DNA of 64,000 nt from Cryomorphaceae bacterium BACL29 MAG-121220-bin8. GTDB lineage: Bacteria > Bacteroidota > Bacteroidia > Flavobacteriales > Flavobacteriaceae. Below the pieces are notes generated by a model. It saw nothing but the letters and a program-made list of their open reading frames with translations. It had not been told where the DNA came from and did no database searches. Of this stretch, positions 35,717-42,813 are shown in pieces (within the stretch, counting starts at the first letter, position 1; each line of letters opens with the position of its first letter). The stretch spans positions 40,943 through 104,942 of the forward strand of contig CAJJCV010000006.1 of the NCBI GenBank assembly GCA_905182765.1, in the 5' to 3' direction. The position numbers were made by a program, and so were the translations under genes.

Positions 35717-38011
35717 ATGAATTATAAAAATCTAGTACTACTTATTCTTAGTTTTTTTGTTTCATTTATTGGTTTCTCTCAGGAAACTGATGAAAAAAAA
35801 CAAGGACACATTAATAACAACAAGTTTCGTCAAATGTATCAAGAGTTTTCTTCTCCTAATATGTTCAGAACTGCAGCAGGAGCACCGGGTCCAGCATATT
35901 ATCAACAGCAAGCTGATTATAAAATGGATATTGAATTAGATGATGAAAATAAAAGGGTTTATGGTTCTGAAACTATAACCTATACTAATAACTCGCCTGA
36001 TAATCTGGAATATTTATGGGTACAGTTAGATCAAAATGTAAGAAAAAAGGATTCTCCTTCTTTAGAAAAAGATGGCGATGGAGCTGCTCCTTACTACTTG
36101 CCATCTGGTTTTACAAAAAAATTTTTAAATAACCCTTTTGATGGAGGTTTTAATATTGAATATGTTTTAGATATCAATAGAAAACCTCTTAAATTTTTTG
36201 TAAACCAAACTATGATGCGGGTTGATTTACCTAGTGTTTTAAAAAGTGGTGAAAGTTATTCTTTTTCAATTAAATGGTGGTATAATATTCAAGATCATGT
36301 AAATCAAGATGGAAGGTCTGGTTATGAATCATTTGATAAGGACGGAAATAGAGCTTATATTATTGCTCAATTCTTTCCTAGAATGGCCGTATATAATGAG
36401 ATAGAGGGATGGCAAAATTATCAATTTTGGGGAGATGGTGAGTTTGCTTTACCATTTGGCAACTATGATGTGAAAATAACTGTTCCTTCTGATCATATAT
36501 TAGATGCAACTGGAGAACTTCAAAATAGAAAAAATGTATTTTCTAAGGAAATGATTAAACGATATAATAAAGCTAAAAAAACTTATGATAAGCCTGTTAT
36601 GATTGTAACTCAATCTGAAGCTGAAGAAGCTGAAAAGGGGTTTTCAAAAAAGAAAAAAACATGGCATTTTGTTGCTGAAAATGTTAGAGATTTTGCTTTT
36701 GCAACATCCAGAAAGTATATATGGGATATGATGGCTGTTAAGATAGGTAATAGGGATGTTATGGCAGTATCTATGTACCCAAAAGAAGGTAATCCTTTAT
36801 GGGAAGATTATTCTACTGTAGTAGTAGCTGAAACTTTAAAAACATATTCGGACTATACTTTTGATTATCCGTATCATAAGGCTATTTCTGTCCACGCTGC
36901 ACAAATAGGTATGGAGTACCCAATGATATGTTTTAATTTTGGAAGACCTAATCTTGACGGATCTTATTCCGACAGAGTTAAATTTGGAATGATTGGTGTT
37001 ATTATTCATGAAGTTGGACATAATTTTTTCCCAATGATTGTAAATAATGATGAACGTCAATGGGCTTGGATGGATGAAGGAATAAACACTTTTGTTCAAT
37101 ACATTACTGAGCAAAAATTAGGTGAAGATATTCCGGAAATTATATACCCTCTTAAAAAGTTCCCCTCAGACAGAGGTCCTGCTGAAATGATAACAAACTA
37201 CATGAGTGTTGATCAAAACTTTTTAGCGCCAATCATGAGTAATCCTGAGAATGTTTATAGTTTAGGACCTAATGCATATGGAAAACCTGCAACAGCTCTT
37301 AATATTTTAAGAGAAACAATTATGGGTAAAGAACTTTTCGATCATGCTTTTAAAACTTATTCTAAAAGATGGATGTTTAAACATCCTACACCTGAAGATT
37401 TTTTCAGAACAATGGAAGATGCATCAGCAGTAGATTTAGATTGGTTTTGGAGAGGGTGGTTTTATACTACCGATTATGTAGATATATCTATTAGTGATGT
37501 TAAACAATATTTCGTTTCTCCAAATCCTGGTTCAGAAATGAAAAAAATGATGAAGGAGAGAGGTATTTCAAAAGATCAGTTAAGACCTTTGGTTTTTTTA
37601 GAGGAATTTGAAAATGATACAGAAAATTTAAAAGAAGGTAATCCATTAGAAAACTCAAAATTACTGAACAATTACATTAAAGAGAATTTTAGTGAACAAG
37701 AAATAAATAGCTTAAATATTCCAAAATATTTTTATGAAATAGTATTTGAAAAACCTGGAGGACTTGTAATGCCAATTATTGTAGATTACGAATATGAAGA
37801 TGGTACAAAAGAAAGAATTAAATATCCTGCTCAAGTTTGGAGAAAGAATGATAATAAAGTAAGTAAGATGGTTACTTCAAATAAAAAAATTATCAATATA
37901 GTTTTAGATCCAGATTTAGAAACTGCTGATATTGATACATCAAATAATTCATGGCCAAAAAAGCAAGACGAGTCTGAGTTTGATAAATTTAAATCAAAAG
38001 TAAAAGGTTAA
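35717..38011 (+). CDS. M1 family metallopeptidase (gluzincin), secreted
   Basis: A 764-residue zinc aminopeptidase-like enzyme. A signal peptide covers about 1-21 (MNYKNLVLLILSFFVSFIGFS). An N-terminal M1 beta-saddle domain contains the exopeptidase-region strands DMMAVKIGNRDVMAV and QIGMEYPMICF. The catalytic motif is HEVGH (His431, Glu432, His435) with the third zinc ligand Glu454 in WMDEGIN, the exact 18-residue spacing of M1/gluzincins. The canonical GAMEN is replaced by GMEYPM, common in this subgroup. A long C-terminal region includes FWRGWFYTTDYVDISI. It ends the unit that starts after tRNA-Gly. A strong terminator follows. Confidence 0.94.
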   Translation: MNYKNLVLLILSFFVSFIGFSQETDEKKQGHINNNKFRQMYQEFSSPNMFRTAAGAPGPAYYQQQADYKMDIELDDENKRVYGSETITYTNNSPDNLEYLWVQLDQNVRKKDSPSLEKDGDGAAPYYLPSGFTKKFLNNPFDGGFNIEYVLDINRKPLKFFVNQTMMRVDLPSVLKSGESYSFSIKWWYNIQDHVNQDGRSGYESFDKDGNRAYIIAQFFPRMAVYNEIEGWQNYQFWGDGEFALPFGNYDVKITVPSDHILDATGELQNRKNVFSKEMIKRYNKAKKTYDKPVMIVTQSEAEEAEKGFSKKKKTWHFVAENVRDFAFATSRKYIWDMMAVKIGNRDVMAVSMYPKEGNPLWEDYSTVVVAETLKTYSDYTFDYPYHKAISVHAAQIGMEYPMICFNFGRPNLDGSYSDRVKFGMIGVIIHEVGHNFFPMIVNNDERQWAWMDEGINTFVQYITEQKLGEDIPEIIYPLKKFPSDRGPAEMITNYMSVDQNFLAPIMSNPENVYSLGPNAYGKPATALNILRETIMGKELFDHAFKTYSKRWMFKHPTPEDFFRTMEDASAVDLDWFWRGWFYTTDYVDISISDVKQYFVSPNPGSEMKKMMKERGISKDQLRPLVFLEEFENDTENLKEGNPLENSKLLNNYIKENFSEQEINSLNIPKYFYEIVFEKPGGLVMPIIVDYEYEDGTKERIKYPAQVWRKNDNKVSKMVTSNKKIINIVLDPDLETADIDTSNNSWPKKQDESEFDKFKSKVKG

Positions 38012-38014
38012 TAT

Positions 38015-38047
38015 AAAAAAGGTCAATTTTTTAATTGACCTTTTTTT
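38015..38047 (+). terminator. Rho-independent-type terminator after the M1 peptidase gene
   Basis: AAAAAAGGTCAATT (38015-38028) pairs perfectly with AATTGACCTTTTTT (38033-38046) around a TTTT loop, giving a 14-bp stem with the T-tract as its lower 3' strand. It starts 3 bases after the peptidase stop codon. The tract runs straight into the tatA promoter box. Confidence 0.85.
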
Positions 38048-38054
38048 ATCTTTG
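38047..38054 (+). promoter_or_regulatory. -7 promoter box for tatA
   Basis: TATCTTTG matches TAnnTTTG and begins on the last T of the preceding terminator. The tatA ATG lies 18 bases downstream. The ORF-track TTG at 38052 lies inside the box, so it cannot be the start. Confidence 0.65.
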
Positions 38055-38072
38055 CATCAAATAAAATTATTT

Positions 38073-38336
38073 ATGATCTTATTTATTAGTGGTCCCGAAA
38101 TTCTTTTTATTGCAATAATTATTCTGTTAGTCTTCGGAGCTGATAAAATCCCTGAAATAGCCAAAGGATTAGGAAAGGGTATTCGTCAAGTTAAAGATGC
38201 AACAGAAGATATTAAGTCAGAAATAAAGAAAAGTGCTGAAAATCAAGGGATTGATACCGATTCAATAAAAAAAGAGATTGATGATGTGAAAGAAAAAATG
38301 GATGATTTAGGAGGATCAATTAAAAGAAAATTCTAA
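38073..38336 (+). CDS. tatA: Sec-independent (twin-arginine) translocase subunit TatA
   Basis: TatA polymerises to form the pore for folded proteins with RR signals. From the ATG at 38073 it has 87 residues: a short N-terminal helix (MILFISGPEILFIAIIILLVFG), the hinge with ADKIPEIAKGLGKGIRQVK, then a charged amphipathic helix and acidic tail. The conserved FG before the amphipathic helix is present. The track start (TTG, 7 residues earlier) lies in the promoter. It is a single gene here. tatC is not in the window. Confidence 0.93.
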   Translation: MILFISGPEILFIAIIILLVFGADKIPEIAKGLGKGIRQVKDATEDIKSEIKKSAENQGIDTDSIKKEIDDVKEKMDDLGGSIKRKF

Positions 38337-38974
38337 ATTTTTCTAATTATTGAAATACCATCTCTTATTGGAAGTAAAATAGTTTCTACTCTACAATCAT
38401 TATTTACTATATCATTAAATTTCCTTAAGATTTTTGTTGTTTCGTCTTGTTGATTCTTATCAATTACTTTTCCACTCCAAAGAACATTGTCAGCCAAAAT
38501 CACACCATTTTTATTTAATTTATCTATTATGCAATTAAAATAATTTATATAATTTTCTTTATCTGCATCTAGAAAAATAAAATCAAAAGTTTCGTTGATT
38601 TTAGGAATTATATCAAGAGCAGTTCCTGTATGTTGAATAAATTTTTCAACATCTCCAGTTTTTGTAAAATATTTTTTTTGAATATCAACTAGTTCTTCAT
38701 TTTTATCAATAGTGTGAATTACACCTTTTTCGTCTAATCCTTCATAAATACATAATGCAGAATATCCGGTGTAGGTTCCAATTTCTAAAACTTTTTTAGG
38801 ATTAATTAATTTCGATATTAATGATATCAATCTACCTTGAAATGAACCACTTAGCATTCTAGGATTTAAAACTTTTAAGTGAGTTTCTCTATTAAGTTCC
38901 TTAAGCAAAGAAGGTTCTTCTTGAGAGTTGATTTCAGAATATTCTAATATTCCTGTTTTTATGAAATTATTCAT
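38333..38974 (-). CDS. Class I O-methyltransferase (caffeoyl-CoA/COMT type)
   Basis: A SAM-dependent O-methyltransferase, 213 residues from the ATG at 38974. The track's longer form adds MNMLNPK and overlaps the upstream gene further. Family motifs are LNPRMLSGSFQGRLIS, VLEIGTYTGYSALCIYEGL (SAM loop), IHTIDKNEELV, FDFIFLDADKENYINYF and GVILADNVLWSGKV (metal-dependent site). The likely substrates are small catechol-like or other hydroxylated compounds. The true substrate is unknown. It overlaps the flavin reductase gene by 8 bases, so it is translationally coupled to it. Confidence 0.92.
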   Translation of the reverse strand: MNNFIKTGILEYSEINSQEEPSLLKELNRETHLKVLNPRMLSGSFQGRLISLISKLINPKKVLEIGTYTGYSALCIYEGLDEKGVIHTIDKNEELVDIQKKYFTKTGDVEKFIQHTGTALDIIPKINETFDFIFLDADKENYINYFNCIIDKLNKNGVILADNVLWSGKVIDKNQQDETTKILRKFNDIVNNDCRVETILLPIRDGISIIRKI

Positions 38975-39587
38975 CTTTGGGTTTAGCATATTCAAATCTT
39001 TGTACTAAGCTAGGTAGAGCGTAACCATCTAGTCCATTAACAGTTACCGTTTTTGCAATATCTAAATTTAACCAGCCATCTTTTTGGATAATGTCTTCAT
39101 TAAAATAAATATCATTAATTTCTGCAACCATTAATAAAGTATTATTTTCCTTAATCTCATATTGATTTAAGTATTTACAGCCTAATTTTATTCTTGATGA
39201 TTTTACAAATGGCGCTTTGTAATCATCTTTAAATTCTTTTTCTAAATTGGTCACATCAAATTCAGAAATAACTGATGGGTATCTAGCAGAAGTATGGTGA
39301 GCTTCCTTTATATCTTCAACGTTTATATGATTGACAGTGAATTCTTTATTATCTATTATGTTTTTATATGTATCTCTTGGAACTGTTGTTGGTCTTACAA
39401 TGAATGTGAGTAAAGCAGGGTCACTACCTAAATGTGTTATTGAACTGAAAACAGCGACATTATGAATGTTTTCTGTTGAAACCGTTCCAATCAAATTAGC
39501 AGATTTATATCCGGTACAGCTATTAATTAAATTTAATCTATAAATGCGATCCATAGCATTTAAATCTTGTTTAGAAATATGTTTCAT
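38967..39587 (-). CDS. Flavin reductase family protein (FMN-binding split barrel)
   Basis: The 206-residue protein belongs to the flavoredoxin-like branch. Visible are SANLIGTVSTENIHNVAVFSSITHLGSDPALLTFIVRP, the FMN-phosphate region RDTYKNIIDNKEFTVNHI and the later GCKYLNQYEIKENNTLLMVAEI. Such proteins reduce or bind FMN. Some serve as partners for monooxygenases, but none is nearby. It is the first gene of a pair with the O-methyltransferase, behind a TATTTTTG box. Confidence 0.88.
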   Translation of the reverse strand: MKHISKQDLNAMDRIYRLNLINSCTGYKSANLIGTVSTENIHNVAVFSSITHLGSDPALLTFIVRPTTVPRDTYKNIIDNKEFTVNHINVEDIKEAHHTSARYPSVISEFDVTNLEKEFKDDYKAPFVKSSRIKLGCKYLNQYEIKENNTLLMVAEINDIYFNEDIIQKDGWLNLDIAKTVTVNGLDGYALPSLVQRFEYAKPKDE

Positions 39588-39604
39588 GTTTTATAAAATC
39601 TGCT

Positions 39605-39612
39605 CAAAAATA
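39605..39612 (-). promoter_or_regulatory. -7 promoter box for the flavin reductase gene
   Basis: TATTTTTG on the minus strand, 17 bases before the ATG. It matches TAnnTTTG. Confidence 0.5.
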
Positions 39613-39671
39613 AAAAATATAAAATTAGATTTATGTAGTTTTAAGAAATTATAAATAGTAAAACTTTAATT

Positions 39672-39860
39672 GTGAGAAAAAAATTACCAATAATTTTATT
39701 TTTAATTAGTATATCCTGTTATCTATTGTTTTTTTTAATTGGATCGGAAATTGATGAAAATGGATATCTAGATGAACCATTTTTTTTATTACCATTAGGA
39801 GCTTTATTTTTTTTCTCTTCAGCTATGGTTTATTCATGGAACAAAATAAAAAAGTCTTAA
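39672..39860 (+). CDS. Small two-helix membrane protein, DUF3955-like
   Basis: A 62-residue protein with a GTG start. Helix 1 is about residues 5-24 and helix 2 about 40-56, joined by the loop GSEIDENGYLDEPFFLLPLG. The pattern G-S-x-(V/I)-D-x-x-G-x-L-x-E-P-F-x-L-x-P-L-G is what I recall for DUF3955 proteins. The function is unknown. It is convergent with the lipoprotein gene, and both share the terminator at 39863. Confidence 0.68.
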   Translation: MRKKLPIILFLISISCYLLFFLIGSEIDENGYLDEPFFLLPLGALFFFSSAMVYSWNKIKKS

Positions 39861-39862
39861 AT

Positions 39863-39892
39863 AAAAAAAGCTCCAACATGGAGCTTTTTTTT
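39863..39892. terminator. Bidirectional terminator between convergent genes
   Basis: AAAAAAAGCTCC pairs with GGAGCTTTTTTT around the loop AACAT. The A-run on one side and T-run on the other give a T-tract in both directions. It serves the DUF3955-like gene (+) and the lipoprotein gene (-). Confidence 0.85.
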
Positions 39893-39909
39893 ATTTACTA
39901 ATATTATTT

Positions 39910-40596
39910 TTAATCTCTTTTTTTATCACTGTCTTCTTTTTTGCTTTTTTTACAGAGTTCCCATAAAGTTCTTAAATCGTCAGGCGATAAAATATCTTTA
40001 GTCCAAACTTTCTTGGTATCATCGAGTGTTAAAACCTGAATTGGTAAGTTTAATCTAGGTTTGTTTTCTCTTGTTTTGCCATTTTTTTCAAAATAGGCTT
40101 TCATTTGACTATGGATTTCTTTTCTATTATTTCCAGAAATTATAGAGCTATCAGCCATAGTATATGAAATTGGATAAACAAATTTAAAACATGGCCCTCT
40201 TTTTTTATTATTATCTTTTCCATCTTGATCTTTTTTATCACCCCAGTCATCTTTATTTCCTTTTGTAGATTCTAACTCTCTACCTTTTGTTGTGAAATAC
40301 TGATTGTCATTTCTTTCATAATCTAATTCAAAATCAAAAAAGTCCCAACTTTTCATTTCAATTTCAAAACCTAATTCAGGAGCTAGTTCTGCATAACGAA
40401 TTACTTCATCTGGCATTTTAAAGTTTAGACTTGTAATAGCTGTTTTAGGAATTTCATTCTTTGTCACAGAGATTCTGTTGTCTGATTCAATAATTGCTTG
40501 TATTAATTCATCATCAGACATCTCTTGATCCATATTTTCACATGAACTAATTAAAGCTAAAAAAAATAAAGGAAGTATATATTTATATATTTTCAT
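39910..40596 (-). CDS. Uncharacterised lipoprotein with internal duplication
   Basis: A 228-residue lipoprotein with lipobox ISSC (Cys19). Residues 40-110 (NEIPKTAITSLNFKMPDEVI...GFEIEM...YFTTKGRELES) have the rhythm of a PepSY-like domain, which is inference only. A charged linker follows (KGNKDDWGDKKDQDGKDNNKK). Two similar modules come next: CFKFVYPISYTMADSSIISGNNRKEIHSQMKAYF and LNLPIQVLTLDDTKKVWTKDILSPDDLRTLWELC. Each has P-I, an acidic strand and a closing helix, and a Cys marks each end (GPCF and ELC). I know similar Bacteroidota lipoproteins with C-F-x-L-x-Y-P repeats but no function. It is divergent from the double TonB_C gene across 82 bases. Confidence 0.78.
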   Translation of the reverse strand: MKIYKYILPLFFLALISSCENMDQEMSDDELIQAIIESDNRISVTKNEIPKTAITSLNFKMPDEVIRYAELAPELGFEIEMKSWDFFDFELDYERNDNQYFTTKGRELESTKGNKDDWGDKKDQDGKDNNKKRGPCFKFVYPISYTMADSSIISGNNRKEIHSQMKAYFEKNGKTRENKPRLNLPIQVLTLDDTKKVWTKDILSPDDLRTLWELCKKSKKEDSDKKRD

Positions 40597-40678
40597 AATT
40601 ATAATTATAATCCAATTTAGTGAAAAATTTTATTCTAAATTGTAGTTTAGCTTTTTCTTAACAATAACAAAAACATAT

Positions 40679-41500
40679 ATGTTCAAAAAATCACTTTCAA
40701 TTATTTTTATTTTCTTTTTCTCTTTTGTTTTTTCTCAAGAAAATCAAGTTATTAATGAAGATTTCCCGGTTTTTCCTATATGTAAATTAGTACCAGCTAA
40801 AAATCAGATTACATGCTTTAATGATACTATTGAGGAACATATTGAAAAATATTTTATTTTTCCTGATTCTGCCAAAGATCTTGGTCTTCAATCGGTTGTG
40901 AATGTATTTTTTGAAATTGATATTAACGGAAAAGTTGATAAGTTGTTTGCTAAATCTTCTATAGTAGGTGTGGAGTTCAAAGACAGTGAGTCACTAAATA
41001 TTGCAAATGCTGTTTTTGAGCAAGCTGCAATGAAAATATTTGATCAACTTCCTGTCATGAAACCTGGAAAGGTTAATGGAGTTGTTAGTTCTTTTCCTTT
41101 TAGGATTCCAGTTACTTATAGAATTGAATCGCAAAACTTTGACCCTAATGATATTTTTACTTTAGACAATGTTGATTGGGCTCCTTTATTCCCGAAAGCT
41201 AAAGATGTAACACCTGAAACTTCTATCATATTATTTAAAGAAAACATTGATTTTTATGTGAACAAATATTTGAAGTATCCAAAAACTCACACTAATGCTA
41301 GTGAACAGGTTATTGTTTTTTTAGAGCTAATTATTGAAAATGATGGAAATATTTTTGAAATAACTTCCTTTGGTCCTGAAGAATATAGAGTTCAAGCAGA
41401 AAAAGCAGTTAAAAGAATACCTTCTTTAGAGCCGGCAATTAAAAACGATTATCCTGTAGCAATTAGCTATTCTTTCCCTGTTTTATTTAATAAAAAATAA
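40679..41500 (+). CDS. Secreted protein with two TonB C-terminal-like domains
   Basis: The protein has 273 residues. A signal peptide MFKKSLSIIFIFFFSFVFSQ with an apparent cleavage site suggests a free periplasmic protein rather than a membrane-anchored TonB. Domain 1 (about 30-150) shows IEEHIEKYFIFPDSAKDLGLQSVVNVFFEIDINGKV and LPVMKPGKVNGV. Domain 2 (about 165-272) shows NIDFYVNKYLKYPKTHTNASEQVIVFLELIIENDGNI and RIPSLEPA. Both follow the Bacteroidota TonB_C pattern YP..A....G.V.V.F.I...G. Each domain is somewhat degenerate. It is 3 bases before the CPBP protease gene. Confidence 0.82.
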   Translation: MFKKSLSIIFIFFFSFVFSQENQVINEDFPVFPICKLVPAKNQITCFNDTIEEHIEKYFIFPDSAKDLGLQSVVNVFFEIDINGKVDKLFAKSSIVGVEFKDSESLNIANAVFEQAAMKIFDQLPVMKPGKVNGVVSSFPFRIPVTYRIESQNFDPNDIFTLDNVDWAPLFPKAKDVTPETSIILFKENIDFYVNKYLKYPKTHTNASEQVIVFLELIIENDGNIFEITSFGPEEYRVQAEKAVKRIPSLEPAIKNDYPVAISYSFPVLFNKK

Positions 41501-41503
41501 TAT

Positions 41504-42349
41504 ATGACAATAAAAACAATAAATCATTCCGGATGGTTAAAGTCACTACTTTTTATTCCATTATTATTTATTTCTGAAGTTCTAAGTACTGTTATAGTAA
41601 TTAGTCTTGGCTATGATATATTTAATCAAGGATCTTCATTAAATGAATCAGTAATGCTCATACAAAAAAGCTTTTCATTAGTAATAGTTTTGATTTTGAT
41701 ATGGCTTTTCATGAAATATATTGACAAACAAAAATTCATTGATATTGGATTTCAAACTAAAAACAGATTAAAAGATTTTAATTATGGAATTTTAATTGGA
41801 TTTATAATTATGTGTAGTGCATACTATATTTTATTATTTATCGGAGAAATTAATTATGTTGGATATTCTTTTAATTTAGAAAATATTTTTATTTCTATCA
41901 TGTTATTTACTGGAGTATCAATTTTTGAAGAAGTTATTTTTAGAGGATATGTTTTAAAAAACTTATTAGAATCATTTAATCCTTTTGTTGCTTTATTTAT
42001 TTCTTCAATATTTTTTTCATTAATTCATGGAGCTAATCCGAATGTTACAATTCTTGGATTATCTAATATTTTTTTGGCTGGTTTTTTTCTAGGTGTTTCT
42101 TATGTGTTTACAAAAAACTTATGGTTTCCGATAGCTTTACATTTTAGCTGGAATTTTTTTCAATCAATGTTTGGATTTAAAGTAAGTGGGCTCGATTCTT
42201 ATTCAATTATTGAATTTAAAATTTTAGAGAACAATTATATAAATGGTGGTGAGTTTGGATTTGAAAGCTCAATTTTATCTCTAGTTATTATATCAATTTC
42301 AACAATATTTATTTGGAAATATTTTAAGTCAATTGAAAAAACAAGTTAA
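41504..42349 (+). CDS. CPBP family intramembrane glutamic endopeptidase
   Basis: A 281-residue multi-helix protein of the CAAX-protease/bacteriocin-processing (ABI) family. Motif 1 is FEEVIFRGYVLKNLL with the catalytic Glu-Glu and Arg. Motif 2 is FFSLIHGANPN, and motif 3 HFSWNFFQSMFG. About eight hydrophobic helices are visible. Substrates of bacterial members are mostly unknown. It is probably co-transcribed with the double TonB_C gene. Confidence 0.9.
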   Translation: MTIKTINHSGWLKSLLFIPLLFISEVLSTVIVISLGYDIFNQGSSLNESVMLIQKSFSLVIVLILIWLFMKYIDKQKFIDIGFQTKNRLKDFNYGILIGFIIMCSAYYILLFIGEINYVGYSFNLENIFISIMLFTGVSIFEEVIFRGYVLKNLLESFNPFVALFISSIFFSLIHGANPNVTILGLSNIFLAGFFLGVSYVFTKNLWFPIALHFSWNFFQSMFGFKVSGLDSYSIIEFKILENNYINGGEFGFESSILSLVIISISTIFIWKYFKSIEKTS

Positions 42350-42363
42350 TAACTCATAAACTA

Positions 42364-42468
42364 TTATTTAAAGAAAATTAATTTCATAGCTATAACTGAG
42401 GCTATAAATACGATAATTTTAAATAAAATATCAACCCAAAATCTAAACATTTTTTCTTTTCTTTTCAT
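42364..42468 (-). CDS. Possible 34-residue single-helix membrane peptide
   Basis: This ORF is too short for the track: MKRKEKMFRFWVDILFKIIV, then FIASVIAMKLIFFK. A basic N-terminus precedes one strongly hydrophobic helix (about residues 10-33), a plausible small inner-membrane protein. It starts 200 bases from tRNA-Val and is convergent with the CPBP gene (14 bases). No promoter box was found. Coding is supported only by the non-random charge and hydrophobic layout. Confidence 0.4.
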   Translation of the reverse strand: MKRKEKMFRFWVDILFKIIVFIASVIAMKLIFFK

Positions 42469-42668
42469 TAACTAAATATAATGATAATAAGAATATATCA
42501 GAAAAAAGGGCAGTAACCAAAATTTTTCTAGAAATTATAGTATAGTCGTTAATTTTGTTGATTCTGATAATGAAAATGATTAGTTTAGTGTTGTTACGAT
42601 ATAAAAAAAGACATAAAACTGACGTAAGCACTAATTCTTACTATTTTATATCTTTTTTAAAAGAGTAT
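42469..42668. other. Intergenic stretch before tRNA-Val
   Basis: Together with 42350-42468 this is the longest part of the window without a clear gene (319 bases). Apart from the small ORF at 42364-42468, I see only a weak promoter-like TATCTTTT at 42649-42656, 12 bases before tRNA-Val. The 62-codon track ORF at 42443-42631 has no recognisable features. Confidence 0.4.
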
Positions 42669-42743
42669 GGGTCATTAACTCAGTTGGTTCAGAGTGTTAC
42701 CTTGACAGGGTAGAAGTCACTGGTTCGAATCCAGTATGACCCA
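42669..42743 (+). tRNA. tRNA-Val (anticodon GAC)
   Basis: A 75-base cloverleaf. The acceptor GGGTCAT pairs with ATGACCC. The D arm is ACTC-AGTTGGTTCA-GAGT. The anticodon arm is TTACC-TTGACAG-GGTAG with anticodon GAC. The T arm is CTGG-TTCGAAT-CCAG plus one pair. The discriminator is A and CCA is not encoded. It reads GUC/GUU Val codons. Confidence 0.96.
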
Positions 42744-42753
42744 CTATTATGAA

Positions 42754-42761
42754 TATATTTG
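42754..42761 (+). promoter_or_regulatory. -7 promoter box for the M20 amidohydrolase gene
   Basis: TATATTTG lies just downstream of tRNA-Val and 52 bases before the ATG. A second, weaker TGTATTTG follows at 42763. Confidence 0.5.
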
Positions 42762-42813
42762 TTGTATTTGGATTAAACTCTAAACAGTTAATCAAACCCA
42801 GAATAATCTTATT

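Noticed and set aside
36836-37114. 92-residue minus-strand ORF inside the M1 peptidase gene
   Set aside because: It lies wholly within the catalytic region of a conserved gene and shows no independent features. It is a reading-frame shadow.
38052-38072. Upstream TTG start of tatA
   Set aside because: It falls inside the TATCTTTG box. TatA begins at the helix starting MILFIS.
42443-42631. 62-residue minus-strand ORF in the CPBP-tRNA gap
   Set aside because: It has mixed hydrophobic and polar stretches without a signal, domain or promoter, and it overlaps the better 34-residue candidate. Likely chance in AT-rich sequence.
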